Positions 23,935-34,880 of a stretch of DNA of 64,000 bases are shown here, in pieces. Each line of letters begins with the position of its first letter. Position 1 is the stretch's first letter. The notes beneath the pieces are model-generated. The model saw only the letters and a list, made by a program, of their open reading frames with translations. It searched no databases and had not been told where the DNA came from. The DNA is from Symbiodinium natans. Lineage: Eukaryota; Sar; Dinophyceae; Suessiales; Symbiodiniaceae. The stretch lies in contig CAJNDS010002784.1 in the NCBI GenBank assembly GCA_905221605.1, positions 186,001 through 250,000 of the forward strand, read 5' to 3'. The translations under genes were made by a program, and so were the position numbers.

Positions 23935-26900
23935 TTTCACAGTTGCGTCCTGAAGAGATTGGCCTACAGCGGTGGCCGAGTCCGGCAAATCGCAGGGCTT
24001 TCGGTTAAGCTGTAGCCCCTCTGAGGCAGTGAGCCCCGCAGATCGCTTGTACGTCTGGGGCACTTTCCTTGCGGAAGAAAGCGCCGGACACAGTGTTGTG
24101 GAGGAGGACGAGGAGGCCCAGTGACTAATTTTGAACTGCTCCATTCTGCCGGCAAAGCATTGACCATTTTTTTTCAAGCTGTGGCTGTTGCTGCTTCTTA
24201 CTGCCGGATGCCATCTCTAGATGTTGCAATGGGAGTGAGTGGCCTCATGTCACGGCAGGTTGAGATGCTTGCTGAGCCAGCCGTCCAACCCACCACTTTC
24301 GCTCTTGAGCGGCACTAGCTTTGGCCAGTGTGGTTCCTTCTTGTGCAACATGTTGAGTAGAGGCAGTACATGCCTTACCCTGCGTTGATCTGCTTTGGCA
24401 GAACTTCGGTACAGCTTTGCCAGCATAATTGAGGTCGTTCACGATGTCCGCTGCGGCCGATTTGCCACGGCCGTGCTTACGGCGGAGGGCTCCCTCTATG
24501 CATGGGGCTGCTGAGTTGCATCTTCAAGAAGTGGTGGAACATGTCTTGCTGTAGCAGTGTTCCCGAAGTGAACCAAGGTCCGAACGAAGGACATCAATGT
24601 GGAGTGCCGACCGAGGCTCCAGTCGTGAAGGCTTTGACACAACTGAAGGCGCTCGCTGAAAGAGCATGCTGCGATTTGCCACAGCCAAGAAGCCTGCATG
24701 AAACTGCTGATTGACAGGTGCCGCGCAAAGTTCCAGTTGTCCAGCTGGCACTTGGCAGCTCACCTGCCCTGTGAGTTACTCACGTTATTGCTTTGCAAAT
24801 CTTTCCAACATTTTACACACACAGCATCAGTAGTGATGGTGACGTCAGTGTTGTCGTTCAGTCTGCAGGAGTAAGTTTCAAGGCTTTTCCCAGCACCTTG
24901 GCCGAGGCGAGTTTCATGGGCTTGCGTTGACTGCAGAAGGCCGACCAACACGTCGGGGCTTTGTTGCGGGGGCGTTCCGCGCAGTTTCACCCTGTTCGGC
25001 CTGAAAGCAACAATCCTGCAGGAAAGTTCTTCTCTGTGGAACCTCAAGTAGGAGATAGTAGCGCTAGTAGCGTGTTGGAGTGTTGGATTGAGAAACATTG
25101 AGAATTCAACGAAGCCCCCTGCAGTGTCCAGGGAGTGTACTGGCTTGGGGCGAAGCCCAGGGCCCAGAAGCGAGGCTTGCAGCGGCCTGAGCCCTGCGAG
25201 CGCAGTCTCCAGCAGTGTTTTTCGCGATGTGACGATGTGTTTAGCATGCCTCTTTCCTCTTTTTTTGCTCGGCTTTGCGGATCGTGATGTTGTGTTTTTG
25301 GGTGAAGGCCAGCATGGCCTTGGAAGACCCGAAGCTCCGCGGTCGCTCGTCTGGGCTTGCTGCTTGTAGCAGGGCACGTGATGCCTTGATGGGGGAAGTC
25401 ATGTTAGTAAAAGAGTTGGGATGCAAGATGGTGCAAGCTGAGGCCTGCTGCCAAGCAGCATTAGCTTCAAGCAGCCAGAGCCGCGCTTGCTTGACATCCC
25501 AAAAGTGGTGACAGCAATCGCGGCCGGGGGCTGCTCGCCTGAATCATTGCGCAGGCATCACTTTTTTGGCTTTGGCTCCGGATTCCAACAGAGCGTGCAT
25601 GGATTTGGGCTGGGGGCTGGCGGTGTGCCATTCATGCTCAACTGCCTGTACTCAGCTGCTGAAGGGCGGGCCTCTCATAAAGCCTTCAAGAGTAGGCACT
25701 TTTTCGCTGACAGCCGCAACGCCCACTCGAGGCTACCACAGCGCAGCAATAACGGAGGATGGAATGCTATGGACCTGGGGCAGCTGCCCATTCGCAATTG
25801 CACTGTCCAGCATCTAGAAATTTGGGGAAGGCCATGCGTCTTTGAATGCAGTTGGCACATTGGTGCACATCGGTGGTGATGCCATTCAGAATCTCATGCG
25901 ATCTCGCCATAAGTATCTTCAAGTAGCCCAAGCAGCAGATAGTTTCTGAGAGCTGTATTCCTGATGGCAGTCAAGGCAACAGCTACGGCCAGCTTGGCCT
26001 CGATTGCTCACGTGCGGAACTGCCTGAGGTGAGCTTGTTCAGTGTGCCGTGCACCATTTGGCAACTTTACCTGTCTTTGACCAGGCGAACGCTCCCCGAC
26101 CTGTTCAGTTTTTTGGTCATGCAGGCCTGGTTATGACGGTCAAAAGCCATTGGCTTCACATATCTCAGAGCAACTTGACTCTTGTATACATGGATCTGAC
26201 TGGCAATCTCTCGCATCCCCCCATTCAGACCGTCTATGTTCCCCTGGCCCTGGTCAGGCCTCCTGAAGGCTGTGAAGGTGTCGCTGGGCGGCTTCCATTC
26301 TGCTGTGGTCGACGAAGCGCGGTCGGCCAAACTTGTGCGACTTACCAGGGGGCATATACTGCTGTCTCTTGTTAAAATCGGCAGAATCCATGCCGAATCC
26401 ATGAAGGAGGGTGCCCTCTTCACGTTTGGCGATAATCGGAGAGGCCGACTTCATATGCTTGGCACGCAAACAGTACAAACTGTACTCGCAGTTTCCGGCT
26501 GTCAATGTGTCACAGGTCAGTGTGGCCAAGGCTCATTGGCCACACTTCCAAAGCCCACGGCGCTCCCTTTGTCAGGCCGTGGCCGGACTCAGACAGTCTT
26601 GATGGCCCAGGTATCAGGCGCACGCTGCTTGAACCAAGGCTGTGTCGGAGTCAGCTGTGGAGGCGTGCCATGCAGCCCTGTGAGTGAGTGCGATCCAGAC
26701 ACTGGCACAGACAAGAGCTTGCATGTCAATCGTTCTTGACAGGCTTCTTCTCGTTCTTTGAGGTGGAGTCTGAGAGTGGGCCCTCGTTGATGGTCAGCGG
26801 CTGGGGCAAGGACTTGAGAAATGCCAAGCGTGTGGAAGCCACAAACTTTGGGATCTTTAACCGTAGATCCTGACGAAGTCAAGCCGACGTGTGATCATTG

Positions 26901-27115
26901 AGCGAGTTTGAGATACGAGCAGGAGGGTTGCCTGGGCTTCGGTATGCCCTGCAAGCGGCTGCTGCAGCCCCGACCGGTGAGGCCGCCGCAAGGTGCGATG
27001 CCCTTGAAAACTGTGAAGTTCAAAGCGCGGGCTTGCTTGGTCTTGGCCATGTTGGGACACTGAGTCCAGGCTCGCGTTGGCTGTGCCTACGTGCTGGTGT
27101 GGCTCATGTGGTCGC
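23935..27115 (+). CDS. RCC1-repeat (beta-propeller) protein, many small exons
   Basis: A string of + strand exons matches the RCC1 repeat (H-S-x-A-L/V…G-x-L/V-Y/W-x-W/F-G…G-Q-L-G). Clear pieces are 24028-24120 (DRLYVWGTF then an acidic insert), 24430-24510 (VRCGRFATAVLTAEGSLYAWG), about 24585-24640 (GVPTEAPVVKAL), 25487-25530 (LDIPKVVTAIAAGGC), 25727-25785 (GYHSAAITEDGMLWTWG), 25972-26032 (NSYGQLGLDCSRAELPE), 26262-26325 (VKVSLGGFHSAVVDE), 26406-26455 (GALFTFGDNRRGRL), 26514-26570 (GQCGQGSLATLPKPTAL), 26645-26690 (VGVSCGGVP) and 27013-27112 (LLGLGHVGTLSP, AHVVALVR). These give at least six blades, about one propeller. RCC1 proteins act as Ran nucleotide exchangers or as propeller scaffolds in HERC/UVR8-like proteins, and the sequence here does not decide between them. 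Both gene ends are open. Confidence 0.75.
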
Positions 27116-27537
27116 GCTCGTACGCTGACGCAGACAACCCAAAAAAGGTAGCACAGAGCCAGGGCTTCGGGATGCTCCGTATGCAATTTGTCGAAGAGGA
27201 TGAGTACTCTGTCAGAGTGGTGACTCGTGTGGATGAATTGTTTCTTAGTTATTGTTTTGACATTGGGATACAGCAAAACGCAGGTGAAGGACGAGGTAAG
27301 CCGCTGATTGAGGGATCTGAGAGGCCTCTGCCAACAGTGTGCAAGTTGTGCAACATTGTGCACAGTGCGCAGCAGCGCGCTGGTCCTCAAGTGATGTTTC
27401 GGTGTGATCTGCGCAGCTCTCAGGCTCGAGTAAGCTCACTTGGCCAGTGTTCAGCCCTGTTCGTTTCAGGCAGATTCCATGTCGAGCATGACCCTGGCCG
27501 CAGATTCAGTCATAATGTTGGACTGACTTTAGTATAA

Positions 27538-28070
27538 GGAGGGTCTATAATCACAAGTTTCCAAAGTTTTTTCTGCGAACTGAGTTTGCCTAGGGTACCC
27601 GCTATTATCACATGTTTTTTCCGGACGTTTATTTTGTTTTGAACGGGTTTGTGTGTTGGGTTTAAGGGCTTACGCAGTAAGGCTTCAGGCCCTGATGGCC
27701 TTGAGCTCCAGGAATCTGAAAGAGCCAGAGCACGGAGAATCCAGATATCTAAGCCCGGCCAGTTCCATGTAAAGCTTTATGGAATTTCATTACGAAACGA
27801 GGCCCCAAACAAATTTTGTGATAGGGTAGCCCAGAGGCCGGTCAGACTGTCTTTAGTAAGTTTGTCTGGCTACCCTCTAGAATACCAAGTTTTTTTCGGA
27901 TGATTTTCTTTTCAGGGTTTGTGTTTAGGGTTAAGGGCTTTCGCAGCAAGGCTTGAGGCCCTGAGGCCTTGGGCTCCAGGAATCTTAAAGGCTGGAAAGC
28001 TTCAGGCCTTCGGGTTGAGACCCTGAAGGGCGGTTTCCCCCCCCGCCCCCTCCCCCATTTGTTTGGGGGC
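27538..28070 (+). repeat. Dispersed repeat, copy 2
   Basis: The partner of 11688-12122 in opposite orientation, with the same order of landmarks. It is longer by about 100 bases, partly because an internal segment with GGCTTCAGGCCCTGATGGCC-like runs is repeated (27665-27710 and 27930-28010). It contains GGGTTTAGGG-like words but no open frame of a mobile-element enzyme. It sits directly after the RCC1 gene. Confidence 0.75.
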
Positions 28071-30155
28071 CATGAAAAAGGGGTCCCGCATACTAAAGAC
28101 TGTGCAACATTAACCAGGCTTGGCTGGCCTTCGTCGCAGGCAGCAGTAGTGCTTTGTGGAATGTTAAGTTCGGCAGCGAAGCAAAGCAGCTCGCTTGAAC
28201 GCTGGGCCCACCGAGGATGGCTCTCCGTCTTTTCTTCGTCGTTGCCGCGCTTCGTGGTGCAGAGGCCTCTCTTCGAGGAAACCTCCACGCGAATGCGGGG
28301 TCCATGAGCTGCTTGGTGATAATAGTCGAGGCATGTCAGCACACTTAAGGTGACGGAGCCAAGGTCAGGTTATTTTAGGTCATTCCCAAGGCTCCCTTTC
28401 AGATTTTTGATTTTTCATGCGTGACAGTCTCATCGGGACAACTGTTGCTTGTTTGCTAAGGCACGGAGCAGCTCCGAGAGACGGTGTTGCAGGAGGCAGG
28501 ATAGTGGCTTCCGTGGCTTTCTCTCTGATTTTCAGCGTCTTCCTATGTTCATCACTGGGAGACGGTCTCGAAGAATCTTGCTTGTGCTTTCCTGCCCTCT
28601 ATCTAGGTGATGACGGCCCTTGGTAGCCTGGGGCCTCAGCTTTGCTACGAATACCTAATGACTTCCGGACGCTTCTGGGACTAGGAATCATTTTGTTGGG
28701 AGCGCATCGAGATGATCGAGATGGTTGAACAAATTCGAAGCTGTGGTCCTCGCAGGTGGCAACCGCGTCACTGAGAAGCGTCTCAAAACCATTGAGACGG
28801 CGTTGCGGCCCACCTTTCAGGCCACAACATCCAGAGCTCTGCAGGTAACAGGGAAATCAGGTGACACAGGTTGGGCAGACTTGACATGTGCAGAAGGTAG
28901 TTCAGGCGGGCAGCAGCAGTTTAGCGGCTTGCACGAGGCCATGCCCAAGAACGCTTACGGCAACTTGGAAGATGCTGCAGCCAGGCTTCCAAAGCATGCA
29001 CAAGAGCCGACTGGGTCTCCCATAGCTGTGACTTGGCAGGTATGTGTTGCACCGGCTCTTTGTCCAGCGCCATGCCATGTACATCAAGGCCAGGATGATC
29101 GCACCCCCGCCAAAAGGGTAGGGGCAAAAGCTGAAGCATGCGGGGGCATCCAACACAATTTTAGAGACCCACGGTCTGCGAAAAACATCGTTTTCCGGGT
29201 AGACACGCTGCGACAGTTTCAGATACCACCAACGCCAGGGCGCTGGTATGGGGAATGCCAGCGCCTCCCCGTAAATATGGCCGTCTCCGAGCTCCGATGT
29301 CGCAGAAACCCTGACCTTTGACATGTGGAACCACAGTGGAAAACCAAAGCCGAACCAGCCCCGGCTGGTTACTTGGAGGGGTGTCTCAATCTATAGGTGC
29401 AGCCCCCCAGTGCGTGATAAGACTCTTCCTAGTAGTAGGAAGGTGTTCGGCACGGCACAAAATGCATGCCAGCGAGTGCACATAAGAGGATACCGTACCC
29501 GCTGATTGACCAAAGTGGCCAACCGAGCCTGCATTCCTTGATTCCCCGCAAGACTTGGTGAATTGGCAGCTTCACAGGACAGGGTTGCGGCAAGTCACAA
29601 ATCTCAGAGAGACACTGCAGTCCCAGGGACAAAGAGTACCGACTTCGTTGGGGTCAGGTGGGGTTTCGCGCCACCCTCACAAGTAGCTGTAGGCTTGTCG
29701 AAGCTCTGTCCTTGTGTGTGTGTGTGCCTCTTCGTCTCACGGTCATGCGCAGATGCAGACGTCTCCTCTTCACCTCTCCCTTCTGCTGTCGATGCAAGAA
29801 CATTGCTTTTGTTTTCTCCCAAGAAGGGCTCAGCTGTATTGGCCAGGGCCTCGAAGCCAATGGCATGAACTGGAAGAACATGACCACCACGGAGGCGCCG
29901 CTGTCTCGAGCACAAATAAGCTTGGGGATGAAATCTTGTCAAAATTTGGCGCAAGTAGTCTTTTGAGTCCAGAGATTCTTGTTGCGAAACAGCGTGGCAG
30001 GTTCTTGATCAGCACGTGCCATCCTTTGTCCTGTCGCTGTTCGAAGATCGCTTGAAGGACCTTGGGGGCATGAGCGAAGAGTCTAAGCGAAAACTGCAAA
30101 ATTCGGATTTTCTCATCCTTCTGAGAGCATTCTGAGCCCATCTGCCTGTTCTCTC
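28071..30155. other. No recognised gene; possible 5' exons of the next gene
   Basis: A + strand frame stays open at 28725-29321 (198 codons). Its first part (VTEKRLKTIETALRPTFQAT) is protein-like, and the rest crosses plausible splice sites and loses protein character. A fragment near 29830-29995 (LGDEILSKFGASSLLSPEIL) also looks coding. Either could be an upstream exon of the gene starting near 30161. A TG run lies at 29714-29726. Confidence 0.35.
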
Positions 30156-30160
30156 GTAGA

Positions 30161-33100
30161 GTGCTTTCGTGGAGCACTGCGTTTCCGCGAGGACCAAGGC
30201 CTTGGCCTTCACGAGCTGACTGTGCTTGCAGCCACCTTGGAGCACCTGATCCATGACGAGGCGAGATGCTGCCTTCCTGTGCTTCTCTTCGTGCTTCTAT
30301 TGCTTCTGTTTTTACTGTTTTTAAGACGCTTGTCTTGTGGCTGCAAAGCTGTTGCGCGTAGCGTAGACTGCGTCAGTGCCTGAGGCGGTGAGTCGACTCG
30401 CCGTTGTGTACGAGGTGCTGCAAGGATACAGCAGATGCTTGCAGATCTGCTGCATTTAGGCTTGGTAAGACTAAAGGCGCACAACTTGTCGATGGCCGAT
30501 CGCGTGCAGGAGGCAAGATCTATTTCTTGCTTTTGTCGTTTCAAGTTTAGGCTCCGTGAGAAGAGATCCGCTACACTTGACATGAGGCAGCAATGTGCGT
30601 GACGCGTCGCTGCGGGGCTGTGAGCAAATCCGCGCGGTTCGTCGCAGGTGGTGCTGCAGGACTTGATCGACACCTACATGACCATCTTCCTTGTTGGAAC
30701 ACAGAACTTGTCAGCCACCACAGTTTCGAAAGAGTCCTGGCGGGCACTTGGAGAATACCGCGTTAGGGTGCCACGACATATTTGTTGTTTGGGTTGCAGA
30801 TGCTGCGCCCATGCATCCCGTGACATTGCAAGGAGCGTGCCCTGATCGTCGAGAGCTACCCTGGCTGGCATGAAACACAAAAGTTCACGATGCAAGTGCG
30901 CGGGAGCGTGCTTGCGTCGAAGGACAGTATAGCCGCCAAAGCTCATGTCTAGCAGCATCCAGGAATTTGCTCTCGTTGTGCCATTATGCCCAGATTCTGT
31001 ATTCTGGATGTCAAAACGAGCCAGTCGTGTTCGGCCTGGTCAGGACGCAGACGCCGACTTCTCGCCAGACAACTTCTCCTTCCGGGCAGCCACACAGATT
31101 GTTGAGGACTTCAGTCTTTTTCCAGTGCAGGTGAACTAGGCTACTCTGAGGAGCATGACCTTGGGTCCCGAAATCCGAAACGAAGTAGCTGCTAAGTAGC
31201 TTCGCCAAGCCTGGAAGACAGAGAACCGCGAAGGAGATTGGTGAGCGCTATGGTCGGTGGCAGGATTCGGAGTGTCGTGACTTGAAGAGCGGCTTGGTAC
31301 AACGGTTCTCAGAATGACGATATGGGCATTCCAACTGCTTGCGGTGGCTGAGGTTTGCTCGTCAAGTATGAGCACGCCGATACTGGACGCGTTCTGCTGA
31401 AGGACGCAGCTTCTTGTACAACGAGCGTTGAATCTGGTGCACTTTATGCACCAGGGCGCTGAGTTTGCAGTGGCACAGGACTTCTACTCTGCGGCACTCG
31501 GCGGGCAGTGGCAGTTCTCTGAAACTTGGAAGCGCTTGGAGATTTGAGGTTTGATTCGCTAGATTTGCTAGTTGCCGACAGCTATTCTTGGTAGGATGTA
31601 CTGTTGGCACATATTCTTCGTGCAAGCACTTCTGGCAAGCACTTCTTGCAAGAATGTCTTGCAAGCGCCATAAGGAGAGCATCGACTATCTGCGGGAGTT
31701 GGGAGCATTGGATGAGCGCCGCACCTAGTTCCACGCACTAGAAGTTTGAGTTTTCTTTTGGCGTTCCCATCCGCATGTGTCATGTGGGAACGGCACGAGG
31801 GTCCAATTCGGCATTGTCATGTGCCCCAAGGTCGGACCCAGCTCACCTGGCAGTCTTCATTCCAAACTATGTCAACTCGCAATCAAACTGTGTGGCTTCA
31901 TCCAGCATCTATTCCGTTTGCTGCATCAATGAGTGCGAGGCGCGCACGGCTGAAAAAACAGCAGGTGCTAAGTCATGCTGGCTCTTCTGGACGGTACTTG
32001 CAGTGTGAGAGCCTTGCAATGGAGCTACAGAAGCTATGTCTTCATGAGCTAGCGTCAGCTGTCTTCCCGAATGATGCTTTTCCGTCTGCAAAGGGTATCC
32101 TGTGCCAGGCACTGCTCGGAAGCCTTGAAGCCAAGGTTGCCGCCCCGGAGGCCTGGGAGTGGTCACAGTCTTTGAGCCAATGTCTGCGAATGCAAGTGCA
32201 CGACGTTGCACAACAGTGCATGCCGTGTATGCAGCATGAACGCATCTACGCAGCATCTGCGGCATGCACAGACTGACAGAGGCGACGCCGGAGCAGATCC
32301 TGGAGCTCGTTGCGGCAATGCCCTCTGCCACTCTCCGCGCTCCACGGGAGCTCCTCGGGCGACGCTTTGGGGCTTTTAGCACCTTTTAGCCATGCGGCTA
32401 TTGCGTGTCTTGGGCCACGCTTGACTTCGGCTGCAGACTCTGCCAGGCTTTCGCGTCCATTGGCGGATCGTCTCCGTGAGGCCTGCGTGTGGAGCACACG
32501 TGCTGGAGCACACGTGGTATCCTCTGCAAACTCTCCAGAAGAGGGAGAAAAGGTAGGGCGAAGGCAAGTTCATCTACTCTTCCATATGGGTTTGTGTTTT
32601 TTTGGGGGGCTCAGGTTTATTAAGAAGGGCACACGGGTTGCACACCCCCGCGAAACATACCCCGTAACATGCCCGAAACACACCCCCGAAACATACCCCC
32701 GAAATTGCAGGTAAAGTAGCTCATGATTGCGCGAAACATACCCGAAACATACCCCCGAAACATACCCCGAAACATACCCCGAAACATACCCGCGAAACAT
32801 ACCCCGACCCCAACACTTGCCGCGCGCCTCCCCATTAAAATGCAAACCCATATGATCTTGTGAGAGAGGGACGAGAGACCTGGAGGAGGTGTACACGGTC
32901 ACTTCTTGTCCTGCGTTGCTGTTGCATAAACGGAGAGCATCTGCGCCTTGTGGGTTCAGTGTTGCCTCGGTAGGTTGCCGCCCAGCACGGTGGCGCTGTG
33001 CCCCTGTGCCTTGAAAGCAGTTACGGCGCATCATGGTCTGCTGGCGAACAAGAGTCGTGGGACCGGTGCAAACAGGCATGGGCGCCTCTTTGCCCAATGG

Positions 33101-33846
33101 CTGCCCCACACTTAGAGACACTCATAGCCAGCCGTCATGAACAAGGTGGTTGCGCTCCTGAATCGAGATATCGATCCGACTGCGCTCAGGCATCATGCCT
33201 ATCCACGGGAGCACAGATCTCAGATATGAGCCGAGAAAATGCAACGCCAGTCCAAGCTTGTTGGATCTTGTTGGCAAGGTGCCCGTATCCTCATGTGGCG
33301 GGCAAGACAAATCCCATGACTGCCGACGAGTGGATGCAGGAGCGCTCAATGAAAGTGAGTGCAACATGCCACGTGCGGGGGCGGGCTGGAGCAGTTCAAG
33401 CAGTCAGTCTGTTGTCCTGGCATATTTGTATTGCAGGCCAGGGGCCAATCCGTCTCTGCAACGAAGGACCCGTCGGTTCTGTGTATGACGATGCAGTCGA
33501 ATGCTTTTCAGGGAGCTAGACCGTGCAAGAGCCCATGCTAAGAAGGGACCTCTCTGAGTGGTTGGTGATGTGAAGCCTGTCTTGGCACAGGAGGACATGA
33601 AACGCTATTTGGAGGTGCCCTGGTTTGACTGATCGGCTGACAGGTTGCCTTCGAAGCCACAAAGCATGCTCAGCAGTCATGGAAGCGTCGATCTTCCGTG
33701 CTTGTCGCGATTGGTTGTACCTGGCGGCGCTGATTGGCGGCAAGTCCACGCCCATTTTCCCAAGGCAGCACCTTCCGCGAAGCCAGCGGCAGAGCTTCCT
33801 TGGTCTGCCGAGGTGATGGCCTCCTTTCTCAATGATTGCTCGCGGT
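30161..33846 (+). CDS. Uncharacterised dinoflagellate-family protein, multi-exon
   Basis: Exons join into a sequence that I recognise as a conserved but unnamed dinoflagellate family. Pieces: about 30161-30260 (LHELTVLAATLEHLIHDE), from 30385 (AVSRLAVVYEVL), from 30649 (VVLQDLIDTYMTIFLVG), about 31040-31132 (FRAATQIVEDFSLFPVQ), 31353-31402 (LLVKYEHADTGRVLLK), 31479-31520 (DFYSAALGGQWQFS), 31675-31724 (ESIDYLRELGALDERR), 31854-31939 (IPNYVNSQSNC, IYSVCCINECE), 32109-32150 (ALLGSLEAKVAAPE), about 32271-32350 (RLTEATPEQILELVAAMPSA), 32443-32475 (LSRPLADRLRE), about 33060-33115 (HGRLFAQWLPHT), about 33272-33350 (RCPYPHVAGKTNPMTADEW) and about 33765-33846 (AELPWSAEVMASF). Several joins need GC donors (30261, 31940, 32151) or GA donors (31403, 31521). 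Function is unknown. The CCINEC cluster and the order of blocks are the family signature. Ends are not fixed, and a membrane tail may follow. Confidence 0.65.
31605..31668. repeat. Short direct repeats (GCAAGCACTTCTTG-like)
   Basis: Three to four near copies of a 14-base unit lie inside an intron of the 30-34 kb gene, between the exons ending at 31520 and beginning at 31675. Confidence 0.75.
32646..32812. repeat. CGAAACATACCC minisatellite in an intron
   Basis: About a dozen copies of a 12-15 base unit CGAAACATACCC(C), interrupted near 32700-32735 by unique sequence. It lies within the proposed 32475-33060 intron of the dinoflagellate-family gene. Minus-strand translation gives an artificial GMFRGYVSGYVSG string. 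Confidence 0.9.
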
Positions 33847-34880
33847 AAGCTTTGCTGCTGCGAGGAAGAGCTTGTGGCCCGGGAGAAGAAGCCGACAGGC
33901 CCCTCATAGTGCAGCAGGCCCTTTGCTGTCGGGCAATGTGCTCTCCTTGGCAGGTTTCGGTGCTCTCATCCGCAAGGCCTTGTGAGCATTTCCGAGCACG
34001 CATGTTTCAGTGCTGGAGACCTGCTGCATGCCAGAGCTGCGAAGCCAGTAGCTCGTCTCAGTTTTTTAGCGATTGTGTACCTGCAGTAAAGAACGTCGTC
34101 GAGACTTAGAGAATGCTGATGTTATGTTCGTAGTAGCCTTTGCAAGTTACTGCTGTTGAGTGGCTAACCCCTGCGCGTTCAGGGCCTCCAGAAAGTCAAT
34201 CTTCTCAGTCTATTCAGTCTGCCCTTTGAACATGAGCCAACAGGCCCTGTTTGTCGTTTTTGGCTTGGTTGCCGCCTACTCCTTTGGGCCAGGGGCTGAG
34301 GGTCTGAATCCTGGGCTGACTTTCCAAAAGGTCTGCCGAACCTGGTTCCATGATGTTACATGCAGTTCTTAGTGGTTGGTATAGGTGGAAAGAAGAGTTC
34401 ATGGATGTTCATGGTTCATCAGCTCATCCTTGCTTCAGCCTGCCCCATTCGCCTCTCAGGAATCATGCTTGGCAAGTTGGCCACAGGGCAAGATCCCCGC
34501 TTCTTCCTTGCGCTTTGGGCTCAGTACGGGAAGGCCTTTCGGCCCAGGCTATCTTTTGTCATGGCCTCCTGCCAACCAAGAAGCTTGGCTTCTGAGGTGC
34601 ACAAGCAGCATGCTTGCTGAGTGCGCAGGCTTGGAGGACAGCTCCGGCACACAGATCGGTATTCTACTGTGTTTAGAGCAAGCAAGCTTGCCAGTTTCTG
34701 CTGCCGAGAGGCTTTGTGCTCCCGAAGCAGACAATCGCGTGACATCTTCTTTCTTCCCAACTCGGAAGGAGGGCAAAGTTCGCACACTCTCGGGCAATGC
34801 CCCTGTGCTCAGAGACCATGTGGCAGAAAAGGTCAGTGGCATGCAGGCGCCATGCAAGTGTGAGGGCCTTCGATAGCAGA
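33847..34880 (+). CDS. Coding-like exons, unknown gene
   Basis: Three fragments look coding. Near 34232-34330 a frame begins MSQQALFVVFGLVAAYSFGP, which resembles a signal peptide. Near 34458-34540 a frame reads SGIMLGKLATGQDPRFFLAL and WAQYGK before a GC donor-like site. Near 34745-34840 a frame reads FFPTRKEGKVRTLSGNAPVL. They could be one gene or the tail of the preceding one. No family is recognised. Confidence 0.3.

Noticed and set aside
28725-29321. A single 198-codon gene
   Set aside because: Only its first 30 codons look protein-like; the rest seems to read through introns. A BolA-like start was considered but the rest does not follow.
32646-32812. CRISPR array
   Set aside because: Repeats are contiguous 12-15 base units without spacers, in a eukaryotic intron.
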